Assembly: GCA_018806915.1 (NCBI GenBank)
Contig: JAGKQI010000008.1
Span: forward strand, 62,001 to 126,000
DNA length: 64,000 nucleotides
Origin: Phytophthora colocasiae
Lineage: Eukaryota > Oomycota > Peronosporomycetes > Peronosporales > Peronosporaceae
Direction of reading: 5' to 3'
Below, piece by piece: positions 1-9,811 of the stretch. The translations under genes and the position numbers were made by a program. Each line of letters begins with the position of its first letter. The stretch's first letter is position 1. Below the pieces are notes generated by a model that made no database searches, was not told the DNA's origin, and saw only the letters and a program-made list of their open reading frames with translations.

Positions 1-2212
1 GGCCAAGCCCAGCCACTTACGCAAGTCCTTCTGGTTCAAGGGAACCGGCCAGTCCACAATGGCCTTGACCTTAGCTGGATCAGCACGAAGGCCATGCTTC
101 CCAATGAAGCACCCTAGGAAAGGGATTTCTTCCGCGCCAAAGACGCACTTGTCCGCGTTGGCGTACAACTTGTTGGTGCGCATGCACTCGAGCACTGCTC
201 TCACGTGTTCCACGTACCTCGACATCAGTCTTCCCGTGCTCAGCACGACTGTGGACGAACACATCGTCAAAGTACGTTTGTGCGAATGCCCGTAGGGGCA
301 TGAACAGCTGCGTCACTAGACGATTGAACGTTGCAGGCGCATTCGACAGCCCTTGGGGCATGACGAGCCACTCCCAGAGCATACCGCTCGGGGTGCTCCA
401 CCGCTGTAAGCGGAATATCACTGGCTCGCATGAGCAGCTGATAGTACCCATCGACTAAGTCGAGTGCACTGTACATGGTGCAACCCACCATGTTGTTCTG
501 AAGAACATCGCTTCCTAGGAATCGGCGTCTGCGCCGGAATCGTGGCAGTGTTGAGCTTGTTAAAAGCGTGAACGATACGCCACTTGCCATTCGGCTTTCT
601 GACACAGAACGTTGGCGCGGGAATGCGGAGACTTGCTCTCGCGCACGAGACCCGCCGCGTGCTTCGCACGGAAGAAGGCGTCAATGACGTCGCATTGCTC
701 TTTAGGAAGAGGCCACTGTCGGGTCACGCGAGTACTTAGTTCCGGGAACTAAGTCGATCTCATGACGAACGCCTCGGTCGGGAGGCAGGCCACTCGGTGG
801 TTCCTTCGAGACAACGTCTCCATATTCCTTCAGCAAGGAGTGGAAGGGATCCGAGGGATTCTTGAGGATCTCCGATCCACTCCTGGCGTTCAACGCCTTC
901 TTGACTTCGGCCAAGACGGACTCGTCAACGAGGGACGACGAGTTTAACTCCTCCTCAGGTCGAACGATGACCACCTCGGCGAATTCGCCAGCCTTCAAGG
1001 CATCGCCAAAGTCGGCGAAGGACATCTCTTCTAGCTCAAGGAGCTTGTCAACACTTGGCAGAGTCGTCCAGCAGGACACTGCCTTCGGCACTACCGCCCA
1101 CTCCATCAACCAGAGTGTATAGCTGCCCACAGCCCTCCGGTGCGTCGGCACCCGACGTCACGGATGACTCAGACGCAGAGCGTCTCGCCCGAAGGGCCTT
1201 ACGACGTCTTCTGCCTAGCCGAAGATCGTCTACTCGACGGAGTACGTGCCGTCGCACAAGTTTCGGCCTCTCTCGGCCCAGTGTCAGGACACTCAGCGAT
1301 CCACTCGGTCGACGACCGATGCCGCTCAGCGGAGTACGTGCCGCTGCACAATCAATGACCGTAACAGGTCCAGTGTCAGAGACACTCAGCGATCGACTTG
1401 GTCCACGACCAGTATCACTCGACGGAGTACGTGCCGCCCCACAGTTCACGGCCTGGTAAGGCCCGATGCCATCGGCATCCAGTGACGGTCCATGACCGGC
1501 GTCACTCGGGTTACGTGAGCTTTGCCCACACGTTGACTCACTGCCAACCAGCGCTATGCGCTCAACAGGGCTGCGATCCTCGCACTCGGTGCTGTCCACT
1601 AACTCGGACACACCGACTTCCAGCATCATTGCCGACTCGGCTCGATGCTCGCGCCAATAGCGCTTCTGCTTCCTAGCAGAGGTGGGTTCATGACTCGCCA
1701 AAGCTCCACTAGGAGAGAAGTGCGTAGCACCTAAGGTCTTCGACCTCCAGTCGATCCATGGCTCGTGGCGCTCCAGCCACGCCATACCAAGGATGAGGTC
1801 GTACCTCGGAATCCAGGTCCAAGACCAAGCAGCGTTCCACGCTGTCGAAGTCCAGGAACTTCAGCCGTAGGTCCATCGGGACCTTGGCTGCCGTGACACG
1901 GACGCCCGTCGCTAGACGGACAGTGACGGTGTCACCTCTTCGCGCTCGAAGCGCCTATGCTTATTGCTTACTACCCTCTACGGTGGAGCGTCTGTCGTAG
2001 TTGCCAGACTCTCCTGAATCGATCAACACGATCCACGGCTTCTCGAAGCCCTTCACGTCCACATGGACGACCAGCAAGCCCTGCTTGCTCACACGTTCCC
2101 GTGTTCAAGAGCACGGAGCTCTTCGGGGCTGAGCCCCAGTGCCTCTCACGCACTGCAGAACTCAGTTCTTCCCCAGTAGACCGCCCCGCGTCTACTGGGA
2201 GCCGTCGTTTCC
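1..2212 (-). pseudogene. pol: pol of Gypsy A' (protease to RT, partial)
   Basis: Minus-strand polyprotein continuing from gag in the -1 frame. Order: aspartic protease around 2050-1760 with an intact D-S-G triplet near 2015-2025; a linker at about 1700-1100 holding three imperfect ~90-base repeats; an acidic segment (about 1080-720); then reverse transcriptase from about 700 with TFCVRKPNGKWR, GYYQLL and the catalytic YFDD at 263-274. RNase H and integrase lie beyond the left edge. Several one-base indels break the frame, as in element A. Family assignment is secure from the motifs; activity of this copy is unlikely as sequenced. Confidence 0.85.
2172..2212 (-). promoter_or_regulatory. gag-pol -1 frameshift region of A' (slip site altered)
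   Basis: Minus-strand stem CCCAGTAGAC/GTCTACTGGG (arms 2190-2199 and 2172-2181, 8-base loop) contains the gag TAG and is preceded by a 7-base spacer. The slip site reads AGGAAAC here because one G is missing relative to GGGAAAC in element A (24749-24755). The structure is intact and the heptamer is not, so this copy may not frameshift, or the missing G may be a sequencing error. Confidence 0.6.
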
Positions 2213-3166
2213 TGGGCAGAGCCCAAAGCGGGACCCGCGACAGGGTTGCGGCCATTCTGGCCGGCGCGCTCTTTTGCGCAGAGGGCAGTTGGGCCTCAGG
2301 TGTGTGGGACTACCACACGTGTAGCACCGACGAGTGCTCATACGCTGCACCGCAGCTCGTAGCTCGGCTACTTCATCTTCCAGCATAGCTGAGGTCCATG
2401 GGTTCAGGTCCCCGGACCCTGTGCTATTAGCACCGACCCTCGACAACTTAAAGTTGTGTTCAGCATTCAATGCCACGCTAACAGCGTCCTCGAAGGTGCG
2501 AGGATTCTGACGGAATGCCTCCCGTCCTGGCCACGCCAGCTCTCAGACCTTCCATGAAGATAGTCACAGTGACCACCTCCAGGTAGAGGATCGGCAGCCA
2601 TGCCGGCAATGAGCGTGCGCAGCTCTTGGACTATAGTCCACCAGGTCCTTCTTGCCCTGTCGGCAAGCGAGGAAGCGTGACCGCACGCGATACGCCTGGT
2701 TAGGTGGAGCAAATACTTGCGTAAGTTTGGCCTTAAGCTCACCCCAAGTGGGAAGGCCATTTCTACCGACGTCCCAGACGTCAAGGCCCATTCTCGTGCT
2801 CGACCTTCGAGCTTAGAGATGGCGAACGCCACGCGTTGGCCTTCCAACTGGAGCATAGCGGCCCCCATGGCCATCTCGACCTCTCGGATCCACAATAGGA
2901 GGTTCTCTCCTTCGTGCCCGTGAAAGGTCTTCACGCTGAGCGTGACGGGCTTAGCTCTCGGAGCAGGGGTAACCCCCTTTACATTCCGCTGAATGTGCTC
3001 AACGTGAGCGTTTTCGTACGAGGCAAATGCCTCCAGGCGCGCGTTTACGGCCTCTGGCCTTTGAGACGCAAGGTGCGCCATACCTTTAGGGCCCAGCAAG
3101 GACGTAAGCTTGTTAAGCGTGTCCCGCTGACTCAGAGTCAAGTGAGCGTATGCTTCTGGCTCCCAT
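2192..3166 (-). pseudogene. gag: gag of Gypsy A' (frameshifted)
   Basis: Capsid/nucleocapsid polyprotein of a Ty3/Gypsy element. The reading starts at the ATG near 3166 and ends at a TAG at 2192-2194. Visible parts are an N-terminal helical region (THLASQ-like), the Gypsy capsid core with AREWALTSG, and a C-terminal zinc knuckle [14 protein letters not shown] of CX2CX4HX4C type, expected to bind the element's RNA. Compared with the cleaner gag of A (24734-25704) there are several one-base indels, including one just after the start and others near 2530, 2580 and 2760. The protein therefore appears in three frames. The domains are certain; whether the indels are real is not. Confidence 0.85.
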
Positions 3167-3210
3167 TCTCACAGAGAAACAGTCTTCAACTCAGGAGTTG
3201 GATTGACTAC

Positions 3211-3221
3211 AAGTGCTACCA
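3211..3221 (-). promoter_or_regulatory. Primer-binding site of A'
   Basis: Two bases inside the LTR, the minus strand reads TGGTAGCACTT. It starts with TGG as expected for pairing with a tRNA CCA end. The same site follows the LTR of element A at 25749-25759. The tRNA species was not identified. Confidence 0.65.
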
Positions 3222-3223
3222 GA

Positions 3224-3634
3224 TGCAGCGGGGCTGCGTAGGTGTGCACGGCACAGAGGAAGTTGGGTTGACTCGTAGAGTCCTGCTTGCAAGGCACTAG
3301 CCTTCGGTTCTATACAAGAACCAAGTAGTCCACTAAATACAGGACTCTCACAATCAGTGTCCCTATAATAAAGGAACTAACACTAATTATGTAAAATGCA
3401 AACTGATTTTTATTTATTTTATTGCCAAATCCTGAATGTAACGGATTTAGTATCTAACATACTAAATCCTAATCAAATGTAATGTGTGGCTCTGAGCTAA
3501 CAGCCAGCAACTGGCTACATGTGTGACGTGTGAGAAACACTATGTGTTGTACACGGATCTGTGACTTGTGACCTGGATGGTGTATACCACACCTATTGTA
3601 GCCAAGGCGCGCAGCGCCGTGTAACCCCGTTACA
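3224..3634 (-). repeat. 5' LTR of Gypsy A'
   Basis: A 411-bp direct copy of the two LTRs of element A (18290-18701 and 25762-26173). Read on the minus strand it begins TGTAACGGGG and ends CCCCGCTGCA, with TG...CA ends. It differs from the A LTRs at a few positions, for example aatacAgg for aatacGgg and a small change in the AT-rich centre near 3425. The AT-rich core lies at about 3380-3480. Confidence 0.93.
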
Positions 3635-4540
3635 TTCTTCATTAATATGCACCTTGTGGAACCTTGCCCCGCGAACGGTTAATTCCATAAAGTGCCAAGC
3701 CAAGAAGTTAGACACGATACCGTAGACTGGCTCTTGGAAGCTTGGATCTCTCTCGAGGTTTTCGATCAGCATGGCCTCCGTTCCAATGACCATCTGCGCG
3801 GTACCCTTGTCAAAGTTGTCTTTTTTACACTCAATCACCATGATCTTGTGGCCTCTCTTGGTTACAAGACGATCAACGCGACCGAATGAGTTGAAAACCT
3901 CAGACTTGAAAGATACCTCCCGTCGCAGCTCTACGTTGTCGGCAGCGTCGCACTCGCGAACAACAGCCTGCATAACCTCGTCAACCAGGACCACCTTCTC
4001 CGCCTCGTTCGATATCTCAAATGTTCTGATCCCGCTTGTACGCAGCGTGTCGCGAACGGTCATGCGCAGCCGGTCAATTCCCTCATCTGAGAGCCCAGTT
4101 GGAGCAGGACAGAACAATGGAAGGTTGCCATTCTTGTCAAGGTAGACACGCTCGAGTTCGTCACGCCAGATAAAATCACCGAAAGCAGACCGGTGGGCGC
4201 GCTTCTTCCCCGTGACGTTTTCTTCGTGGCGATCTCGTCTGACATCTTGCGGATGTTTGCAACACGACAGCTGTGAACGCGCAGCAGAAGCTGATCCTCA
4301 AGCTTCGGACTCTCTTCGTGTTCGTTCTGCTCTTCTTGATCGTCTTCGGCGTCTAATTCGTCTTCTCGTGTTTTCGCCTTGCTCACAAGCGTCAGCCTCA
4401 GATGTTTCCTCGACCTGGTTGGCAAGACGGCTACGCGATGCACTGGCGCGCACTTGTCTGATCCTTGCCGTGTACTCAGAGACTTTGACAAGCGTCTCCG
4501 CGTTGGGGAAAAGCGTGGGCCCGACGTCAGGCTGGGACAT
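3635..4540 (-). pseudogene. Nuclease-like gene, frameshifted and cut by A' LTR
   Basis: Minus-strand coding remnant. It begins at an ATG at 4538-4540 (MSQPDVGPTLFP) and uses three frames: 4540 to about 4380, then about 4380-4220 with an acidic stretch (ELDAEDDQEEQNE), then about 4220-3635. The last part contains FGRVDRLV, about ten residues, then VIECKK and a downstream Q (GTAQMVIG). This D-x(n)-E-x-K spacing suits a PD-(D/E)XK restriction-endonuclease-like fold. Such domains occur in mobile-element and viral nucleases and also in oomycete CRN-type proteins, so the role is open. The 3' end is replaced by the A' LTR at 3634, and about 18 residues of apparent tail are LTR. It lies downstream of the capsid-like gene on the same strand, 233 bases away. 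Confidence 0.5.
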
Positions 4541-4773
4541 GGCGCGTGGCAGTTAAGCTGTCGATGTTATTGTAGCACGTGTCCAGCGTAAAAGAAAACT
4601 GCTAGAATTGCGTTGAATTGAATACGATTCAAAAAAAAATTGCGAACGTAATTACACATTGCATGTAGCTGTTATGTAACTTTACGACGGTTAGCAAAAC
4701 GGGAATATGTTAGATAATTTGTCGAAGAGAAACAGCCAAACAAATTGTTATAAAATAATTGCTTTTTTTTTGC
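4541..4773. other. AT-rich spacer between capsid-like and nuclease-like genes
   Basis: 233 bases, clearly more AT-rich than the flanks, with A and T runs (near 4630 and 4765) and TTATAAAATAA at about 4749-4759. No ORF or known RNA is visible. It could hold the terminator of the capsid-like gene and the promoter of the nuclease-like gene, both transcribed leftwards. No specific site can be assigned. Confidence 0.5.
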
Positions 4774-5982
4774 TCAGATGCCCTGGCGGATTTGGCCCAT
4801 GCCTGTGTCCACTGAAATCTCTCGTTCATACCAGATATGAGCTATCACGCGCATTTTAGCATATGTTTGGTTGGTACACTGAACGATCACCGACTTCGAG
4901 GCACCGTCTTCGCTCGTGAAGCGACGGCTGATATCGCAGGTGTAGTAACGATACATCGAGTTCCATAGCCGCTGGTTGAGTAAACCACTGCCCTGCTCTG
5001 GATTCAACCCTCCGTCTACACCCATTTGAACTACTTCGCACTGGAAGCTCTCCCAGTCCATCTGGAGCCCAGATTGCCACATTCCGCCGACTTTGATTTG
5101 CAGGCCGCTGAGCGCTGCGAATGGCCCCGTCCCTGACGGCTCATGCGTTGTCACAGAAACCTCAGGAGCGGTTGACAAGTTGACTAGAGTGCCTGAGCCA
5201 GCTGTTGCACCGTTCCCTGGATCCCCAATGAGAATCGGAATGAGAGTCACTCTCTTGGGGTTGACAATGCCTGGACTGATCGTCCCTGAGAACGACTGCA
5301 GCCGATCAATGTAGAAGCTGGTGACGAACCGCTCGAGATAGCGAATCGACTTAGTCTGAGTCAACGCGCGATCTACGTCGGGATTGGCCACGTAGTACGG
5401 CACGTAGCATCTGGCACTGACAAAAGGGACTGTGCAGCCGTTTACAGCGGTGCCGCATACATCTGCCGTAAACTGCCATGTGGATGCAGTGGCCCCAAAG
5501 ACAGTACCAGTTGTTCCAAGCATGCCAGGGTGTGAATGGCCGTACAGAGCTGTCGCGGCGGTTACTCCGTTAATGGATCCACCTGCTCCGGTCGTAAAAA
5601 CATAGCGCCCTGAATTGTAGTTCAAATAATTAAACCCTTTAAGGTTTTTGAGCGGCGGTAACTTCGCGCAGCAATCGCTGATGTCTTTGAGGCGGACTGT
5701 TGCCAAAGTCATGAGAGTGAAGACATCGTTTCCGACTGCGACAGCGCCTTGAGTGTAGTTGACGCTTCCTTTGCCTAATAGCGGAGCATTTTTGATAATG
5801 CCGTTGAGGGTAGTTGTGGAGTCTTTTGAGTTCGAGGTGTTGTTAATGAACTGTGCACGAGATTTGAAGCCCGGGTTTGATTCAGTAGGTAGAGTGAAGC
5901 CAGTCACAGCGGATACGCTAGTAGCATGCGGCAAGTTATCGAGACTGGTGTACGTACTTGTTCCATCCGGCATCTTGACCAA
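4774..5982 (-). CDS. Candidate viral-type major capsid protein (endogenous, 5' end at a Copia junction)
   Basis: A single open frame of about 400 codons with no frameshift. An ATG lies at 5971-5973, inside the sequence shared with the adjoining Copia fragment; the frame opens a few codons further up at a TTG. The protein is rich in Ser, Thr, Gly, Asn and aromatics, as expected of beta-strand capsid folds, with no signal peptide or membrane span. The middle (ARCYVPYY, then FVTSFYIDRLQ and VTLIPILIG) and the end (SGLLNQRLW, YRYYTCDISR, WYEREISVD) resemble double jelly-roll capsid proteins of Polinton-like or adinto-like DNA viruses. This is pattern memory, not a search result. The N-terminus may be lost at the Copia junction. 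Other viral or host beta-rich proteins remain possible. The conserved frame beside a nuclease-like gene suggests an endogenous viral locus. Confidence 0.45.
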   Translation of the reverse strand: MVKMPDGTSTYTSLDNLPHATSVSAVTGFTLPTESNPGFKSRAQFINNTSNSKDSTTTLNGIIKNAPLLGKGSVNYTQGAVAVGNDVFTLMTLATVRLKDISDCCAKLPPLKNLKGFNYLNYNSGRYVFTTGAGGSINGVTAATALYGHSHPGMLGTTGTVFGATASTWQFTADVCGTAVNGCTVPFVSARCYVPYYVANPDVDRALTQTKSIRYLERFVTSFYIDRLQSFSGTISPGIVNPKRVTLIPILIGDPGNGATAGSGTLVNLSTAPEVSVTTHEPSGTGPFAALSGLQIKVGGMWQSGLQMDWESFQCEVVQMGVDGGLNPEQGSGLLNQRLWNSMYRYYTCDISRRFTSEDGASKSVIVQCTNQTYAKMRVIAHIWYEREISVDTGMGQIRQGI

Positions 5983-6116
5983 GGGACTCGGCGGACCTCG
6001 TCACAAGGACTTAAGCTCATATCAATCAATCACTACTGAATTTGTATTCTACCAAATGACTTCCCTCCCCCTCGCAAGACAACCTCTGTGACGACCTTCT
6101 TCACAGCCGACGGTTC
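5967..6116 (+). mobile_element. Copia fragment (post-pol tail), left part of the tandem array
   Basis: Matches the end of Copia pol and its 3' tail as seen at 55165-55354, sharing the variants gaccaaggg and cctcgtcacaagg. About 35 bases of the CCTCGGCCTCC stretch are missing. It is cut at 6116 by Gypsy C and resumes at 26973; the last four bases GTTC (6113-6116) are the target duplication. Its left edge, CCGGCATCTTGACC, coincides with the 5' end of the capsid-like frame. Confidence 0.85.
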
Positions 6117-7443
6117 TGTGGTGAAGCGGACGAAAATTTTTCCCGGAGAGGCGATATCAGCCACGAACCCGAATAGAGTCGGAACGAGCGACAGGGGGGA
6201 CCTGTGATCCCCAGATCTGGGTCGAATCAGACGAAGGTACGATGGGTCCCACCGGGAACAGGCAACGGAGACACCGGCGGAGGAGCAAGTGGAGCGGTGT
6301 TCGTGGGTGATCCGAATCCTGCCGCAGTGTTCGTGTGCGATCCGAATCATTCCGTAGTAAGAATGGTGAAATCAAGGATTTTTTCGAGCGATCAACGATG
6401 ACTGGGTTCCAAGTGAGCACGATCGGCTTACCCTGGCGCCCCGAAGCCTCTAACAGCACGATCCTACTTCCCCTTGCGGCGACGAAGCGGCGGGATCACG
6501 CAGGATCACGCAATGATCCTCTCCCGTATAAGTACGAGATCAGCTCCGGATCAAGGTCAGCCCCAGGCGCGACGCAGACTCTTCTGGTGGCCTGATCCGG
6601 ATTCTTTGAAGGATTACCAAGCGGGATCAGGCAGCGATCAAGCCCCGATTAAGTGCGAGATCAAGCTTCGGTTAAGTGCGAGATCAAGCTTCGGTTAAGT
6701 ACGGAATCGGCTCAAGATCAGGGTTAGGGGAACCAAGCTAGGGATCAGCTCTGTAGCCAGTGTCATGTGATCGTAGGATAGTAAATCAGGATGGGATTAG
6801 TAGGCATAGGAATAACCATAAACAGAATCGAATTTGCCCTGAACCACTCAAGTGTCTTCGCTACGCCTGAAACCGGGAACCACATTGGCCCTACAAGCGT
6901 CAGGAAGGTAAGGATACGTGACCTAGTATAGCGGTTAAGTCTGGATAATATATTGGCCAGCTTTGCCCTATCTAGTGAACTATCCTTTAAGTGCATACAT
7001 CGGATCGGAAGGAATTGGTTGTTTAGCCTAAGGATCCAGTCGAATCTCGCCCTCTCAAGACCCCCGCTATCGGAAGCGGAAAACAACGGAAAGGAAGGGA
7101 CTGAATCCCAAACATTGGATTATTGGAAGACCTGGATCAAGAACCAGGCACCCGGATCAAGGCTCGAGAACTCGCCTACGACCGGGATCAAGTACCCCGA
7201 GGTGGAGTGAAGTACTTCCACGCTACCTCAAACCCCTGCGTCACGCAAGACTTTTTTCCGACCTACAAGACACCTTCAGAAGTCACCTGGAAGAGCGTAA
7301 CCCGCCTACCGACGGGTACACAAGGTGAATACTACACACAGCTAGATCACGGATCATCGGGGGACCCCTCCGTTAGTCGGTGTCTGGGCGCAAGTGGTGA
7401 TCATGATCTGCTACAAGATTTTGGCCAGATCCGCTCCACCACA
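6117..7443 (+). repeat. 5' LTR of Gypsy C
   Basis: 1327 bp, from TGTGGTGAAGCGG to CCGCTCCACCACA. The two ends form an inverted repeat matching at 12 of 13 positions, much longer than the usual TG...CA. It contains a short tandem repeat of about 23 bases (units of AAGTGCGAGATCAAGCTTCGG, here described by position 6649-6710). The partner LTR differs by substitutions and small indels. Confidence 0.9.
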
Positions 7444-9772
7444 ATGGTGCGCGTGCTTGGAACTTCTGGTGACTTCGGATATTACCGTGAGTCCCAAGAA
7501 GATGTCAAGGTAAAAGAAGAACAAGGGGAGAAGTGCCTACGAAGGTTGGATCGACGGAGGCATCGCTTAAAACGAAAAGATCCACAGATCAGCAGAGTTC
7601 TGGGAGGATCTCTACTGACAGGCACGAGGCAGACCTGGATCGCAATCCAGATCTCGAAGAAAAACCTCGAATTCCTCCCAAGGCCCCGTCGAGGGCCATT
7701 GCGGATCTCGATGAGAATCGAGATCCCCACACGAGCGATAAGGAATCAGCAAAGCTGAAACCTAATCTGCTCACCAAGTCCACTGTTGCCTCAAGATCGA
7801 CCAAGAAAAAGAAGATCAAGAGCACCCGGACGAAATTGAAGGCTCCAGACTCAGAGCCAGAAGATGTGATCAACCCAGGATCAACGATCACCAAGGACGC
7901 GATCGAGCAGGCCTACTACAGGAAGAGGCTAAGCGAGACCTTGCTTAACGATCCTGTTCTTACGATCATACAAGTCCGCCAGATCGGTAACCTCACCGGT
8001 TCAGTGTCGAAGCCCCGGACTAGCTCTGACCGCCTGAACGCGATGAAGATCCTACTTGATCTGCTCCAAGAAGCTGGTTTGGTGGCTGGAGAGTTCGACC
8101 CAAACTCTCTATTTGACTTGGAACTGCAAGCGATTCAATCTGCGACCCATGATCTATTCGATTCCCTCAAGATCTTGGTCGGCGAGCGCCCACTGACGCC
8201 CGACCCAGGCTATTAGACTGGGTCGTCATGCTACGCGTCAGCGACCTCGGAACCAGACTCAGATAGCCCGAGAAGGCTGCAACACATGTCGCTAGGGCCC
8301 TCCGGCGCCAAGTTCCTGAAATCGCGTATGAAGAAACAGGATACGCGATCGGTGGCTGCGAAGCTGGAGGTCAAGATGCCCGATCAACAAGAAAATCGCC
8401 GGATCCGGACGGACCAGACCGCGCCGACGACTAATTCCACTGGAACGAGCAACAAGTTGGACGACTACTTTCAAATGGCGATGGATCGTTTCTTAAAAGA
8501 ACGGAATCTCGCGACACCCCGATCGCCGATCAAAGGGGAGTTGGATGTTGAAATGGAGTCCGTCACGGCCTCGGATCCGGACGCATGGGAATACGATCCG
8601 GACGATCTGGGCATACCAAGTTCCGGTGGACAGATATCGAGTTGAGCCACGATCGCATCCGCGGCGATCGGTCAAGGAGGATCGTCGATGATCCAGCGGG
8701 TCCGGATCTCAGCGATCTCGGATCTGAAAGATTTTGCGGGTAAAGATCTGGACGAAGATCGCGCTCGGGCCTGGATCAGTAAAGTCAAGTCGGCGTTCCA
8801 GCGCGATCAGGCTACGGAAGAAGAGAAATGCCTCACGTTTGCAGATCTGATGGTGGGACCGGCAAAGAACTGGTACAGGCAGCTCAGTCGAACGACGAAA
8901 ACCAAGTGGGCGGATCTGTTGGACAGTTTCCAGACCCAATATTGTGGGTTGGGCATGTCGGTCGCGTGGCAATACTATCACGCTCGCAAGCGATCGGAAG
9001 AAACCCCTCTCGATTATCTCTACCGGCTCAACGTGGCGGCTTTACGTGCTAGACTGAAGATCAAGGATGGGAGCCCTAAGGCCCGCCGGGAACATGTAGA
9101 CCACTACATCGAGACATTGGGAGATCCGGAGTTAGCTGATCGGCTGACCCTACTCCGGCTGAGCGACGTCGATGAGCTGGAGGAAGTACTTCGTGCCCGG
9201 GAACGGGCGAAAAGCAGGCAGCGTAAATCTGTGTTCGGATCGAAGTTAGACAAAAGGCACCGGCCAGTGCCCCGGCAGCACCCACCCGAGCGGTGGTACG
9301 GGCGATCCAAACCCAAGATCCGAGCTCGGAATCAGAGGAAATATCCGGATCGGACGGATCCGACTCTGAAGGCGATCTCCGGAGGATATATCTTGCCGCG
9401 TCGGAAGACAAGCAGACCGGTACTGGGGGCGTTCCCCACCAACCGGATCAGTCGCGATCGCAGGCGAACGTGCAAGATCGAGGCCGGATCACGGATCGCA
9501 GGGGTACTTCAGATCATGATCGAGGTCGCTGTTCACACTGTGGATCGCGGAAGCATACGGATCTAGACTGCTGGAGACGTCTAACCTGTGATAAGTGCGG
9601 GAAGAGGGGTCACCCAACGGATCGCTGTCTGTATACCTGCCGTGGTTGTGGGGAGATCCATGAAGCTGGAGAATGCCCCATGGAAGAATTTTACAACCAG
9701 ATCCGCAAGTGGTACGATCCGACTCGATACGCTGGGTTGTTCCCCGAGAAGGTGGAGAAGATGTTAAACTAG
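7444..9772 (+). pseudogene. gag: gag of Gypsy C (frameshifted)
   Basis: A Gag of about 775 codons, from the ATG abutting the LTR to the TAG at 9770-9772. N-terminal MVRVLGTSGDFGYYRES and VKVKEE match gag of D, which supports this start. A basic/Ser-rich region follows, then a conserved block (NLTGSVSKP, LLQEAGLVAGEFD), an acidic WEYDPDDL segment and the capsid core (ARAWISKVKSAF, NWYRQLSR, QTQYCGLGMSVAWQYYHARK). Two knuckles end it: CSHCGSRKHTDLDC and CDKCGKRGHPTDRC (CX2CX4HX4C), plus a third Cys cluster CRGCGEIHEAGEC. One-base indels near 7530, 8210, 8640 and 9270 split it into about five frames. Gag packages the element RNA into cytoplasmic particles. Confidence 0.85.
7445..7461 (+). promoter_or_regulatory. 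Primer-binding site of C, overlapping the gag start
   Basis: TGGTGCGCGTGCTTGGA, starting one base after the LTR; the equivalent in D is TGGTGCGCGTGCCCGG at 41123. It begins with TGG for a tRNA CCA end. The preceding A makes ATG, the gag start, so the site is also codons 1-6 of gag. The tRNA was not identified. Confidence 0.65.
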
Positions 9773-9811
9773 GACGCTCGCCGGTTTGGAAACCGGTACG
9801 AGCCGAGCGTT
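9763..9811 (+). promoter_or_regulatory. -1 ribosomal frameshift signal at gag/pol junction of C
   Basis: Slip heptamer G TTA AAC (9763-9769, gag phase as spaced) is followed directly by the gag TAG. A two-tier hairpin follows: outer arms 9773-9780 and 9804-9811 (GACGCTCG with CGAGCGTT) and inner arms 9781-9787 and 9790-9796 (CCGGTTT with AAACCGG). After a -1 slip, reading continues CTA GGA CGC into the pol frame. The same arrangement is at 43424 (D) and 57127 (F), with the inner stem preserved by a G-U pair in D. Confidence 0.8.

Larger units (their letters stand above)
1..3634 (-). mobile_element. Gypsy element A' (5' part, runs off left edge)
   Basis: A Ty3/Gypsy element on the minus strand. 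It shows a 5' LTR, primer-binding site, gag, protease, linker and the start of reverse transcriptase; the rest lies left of base 1. Bases 1-3634 are a close copy of 22538-26173 (element A), differing by substitutions and scattered one-base indels. It sits directly against the nuclease-like gene at 3635, so it interrupts that gene. The target duplication cannot be read because the other end is outside the window. Single-base indels break every ORF; several fall in short homopolymers and may be sequencing errors. Confidence 0.93.

Noticed and set aside
4212..4556. Plus-strand 114-codon ORF opposite the nuclease-like gene
   Set aside because: It is Arg/Leu/Ser-rich complement sequence with no landmarks, while the minus-strand frames carry recognisable motifs.
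6763..7086. 107-codon minus-strand ORF in the C LTR, repeated at 26233-26613
   Set aside because: It lies within the LTR in both copies and shows no domain; its duplication follows from LTR duplication.
7123..7443. Coding extension of gag upstream into the LTR of C
   Set aside because: The frame is open by chance into the LTR; similarity between C and D gag starts at the ATG at 7444/41122.
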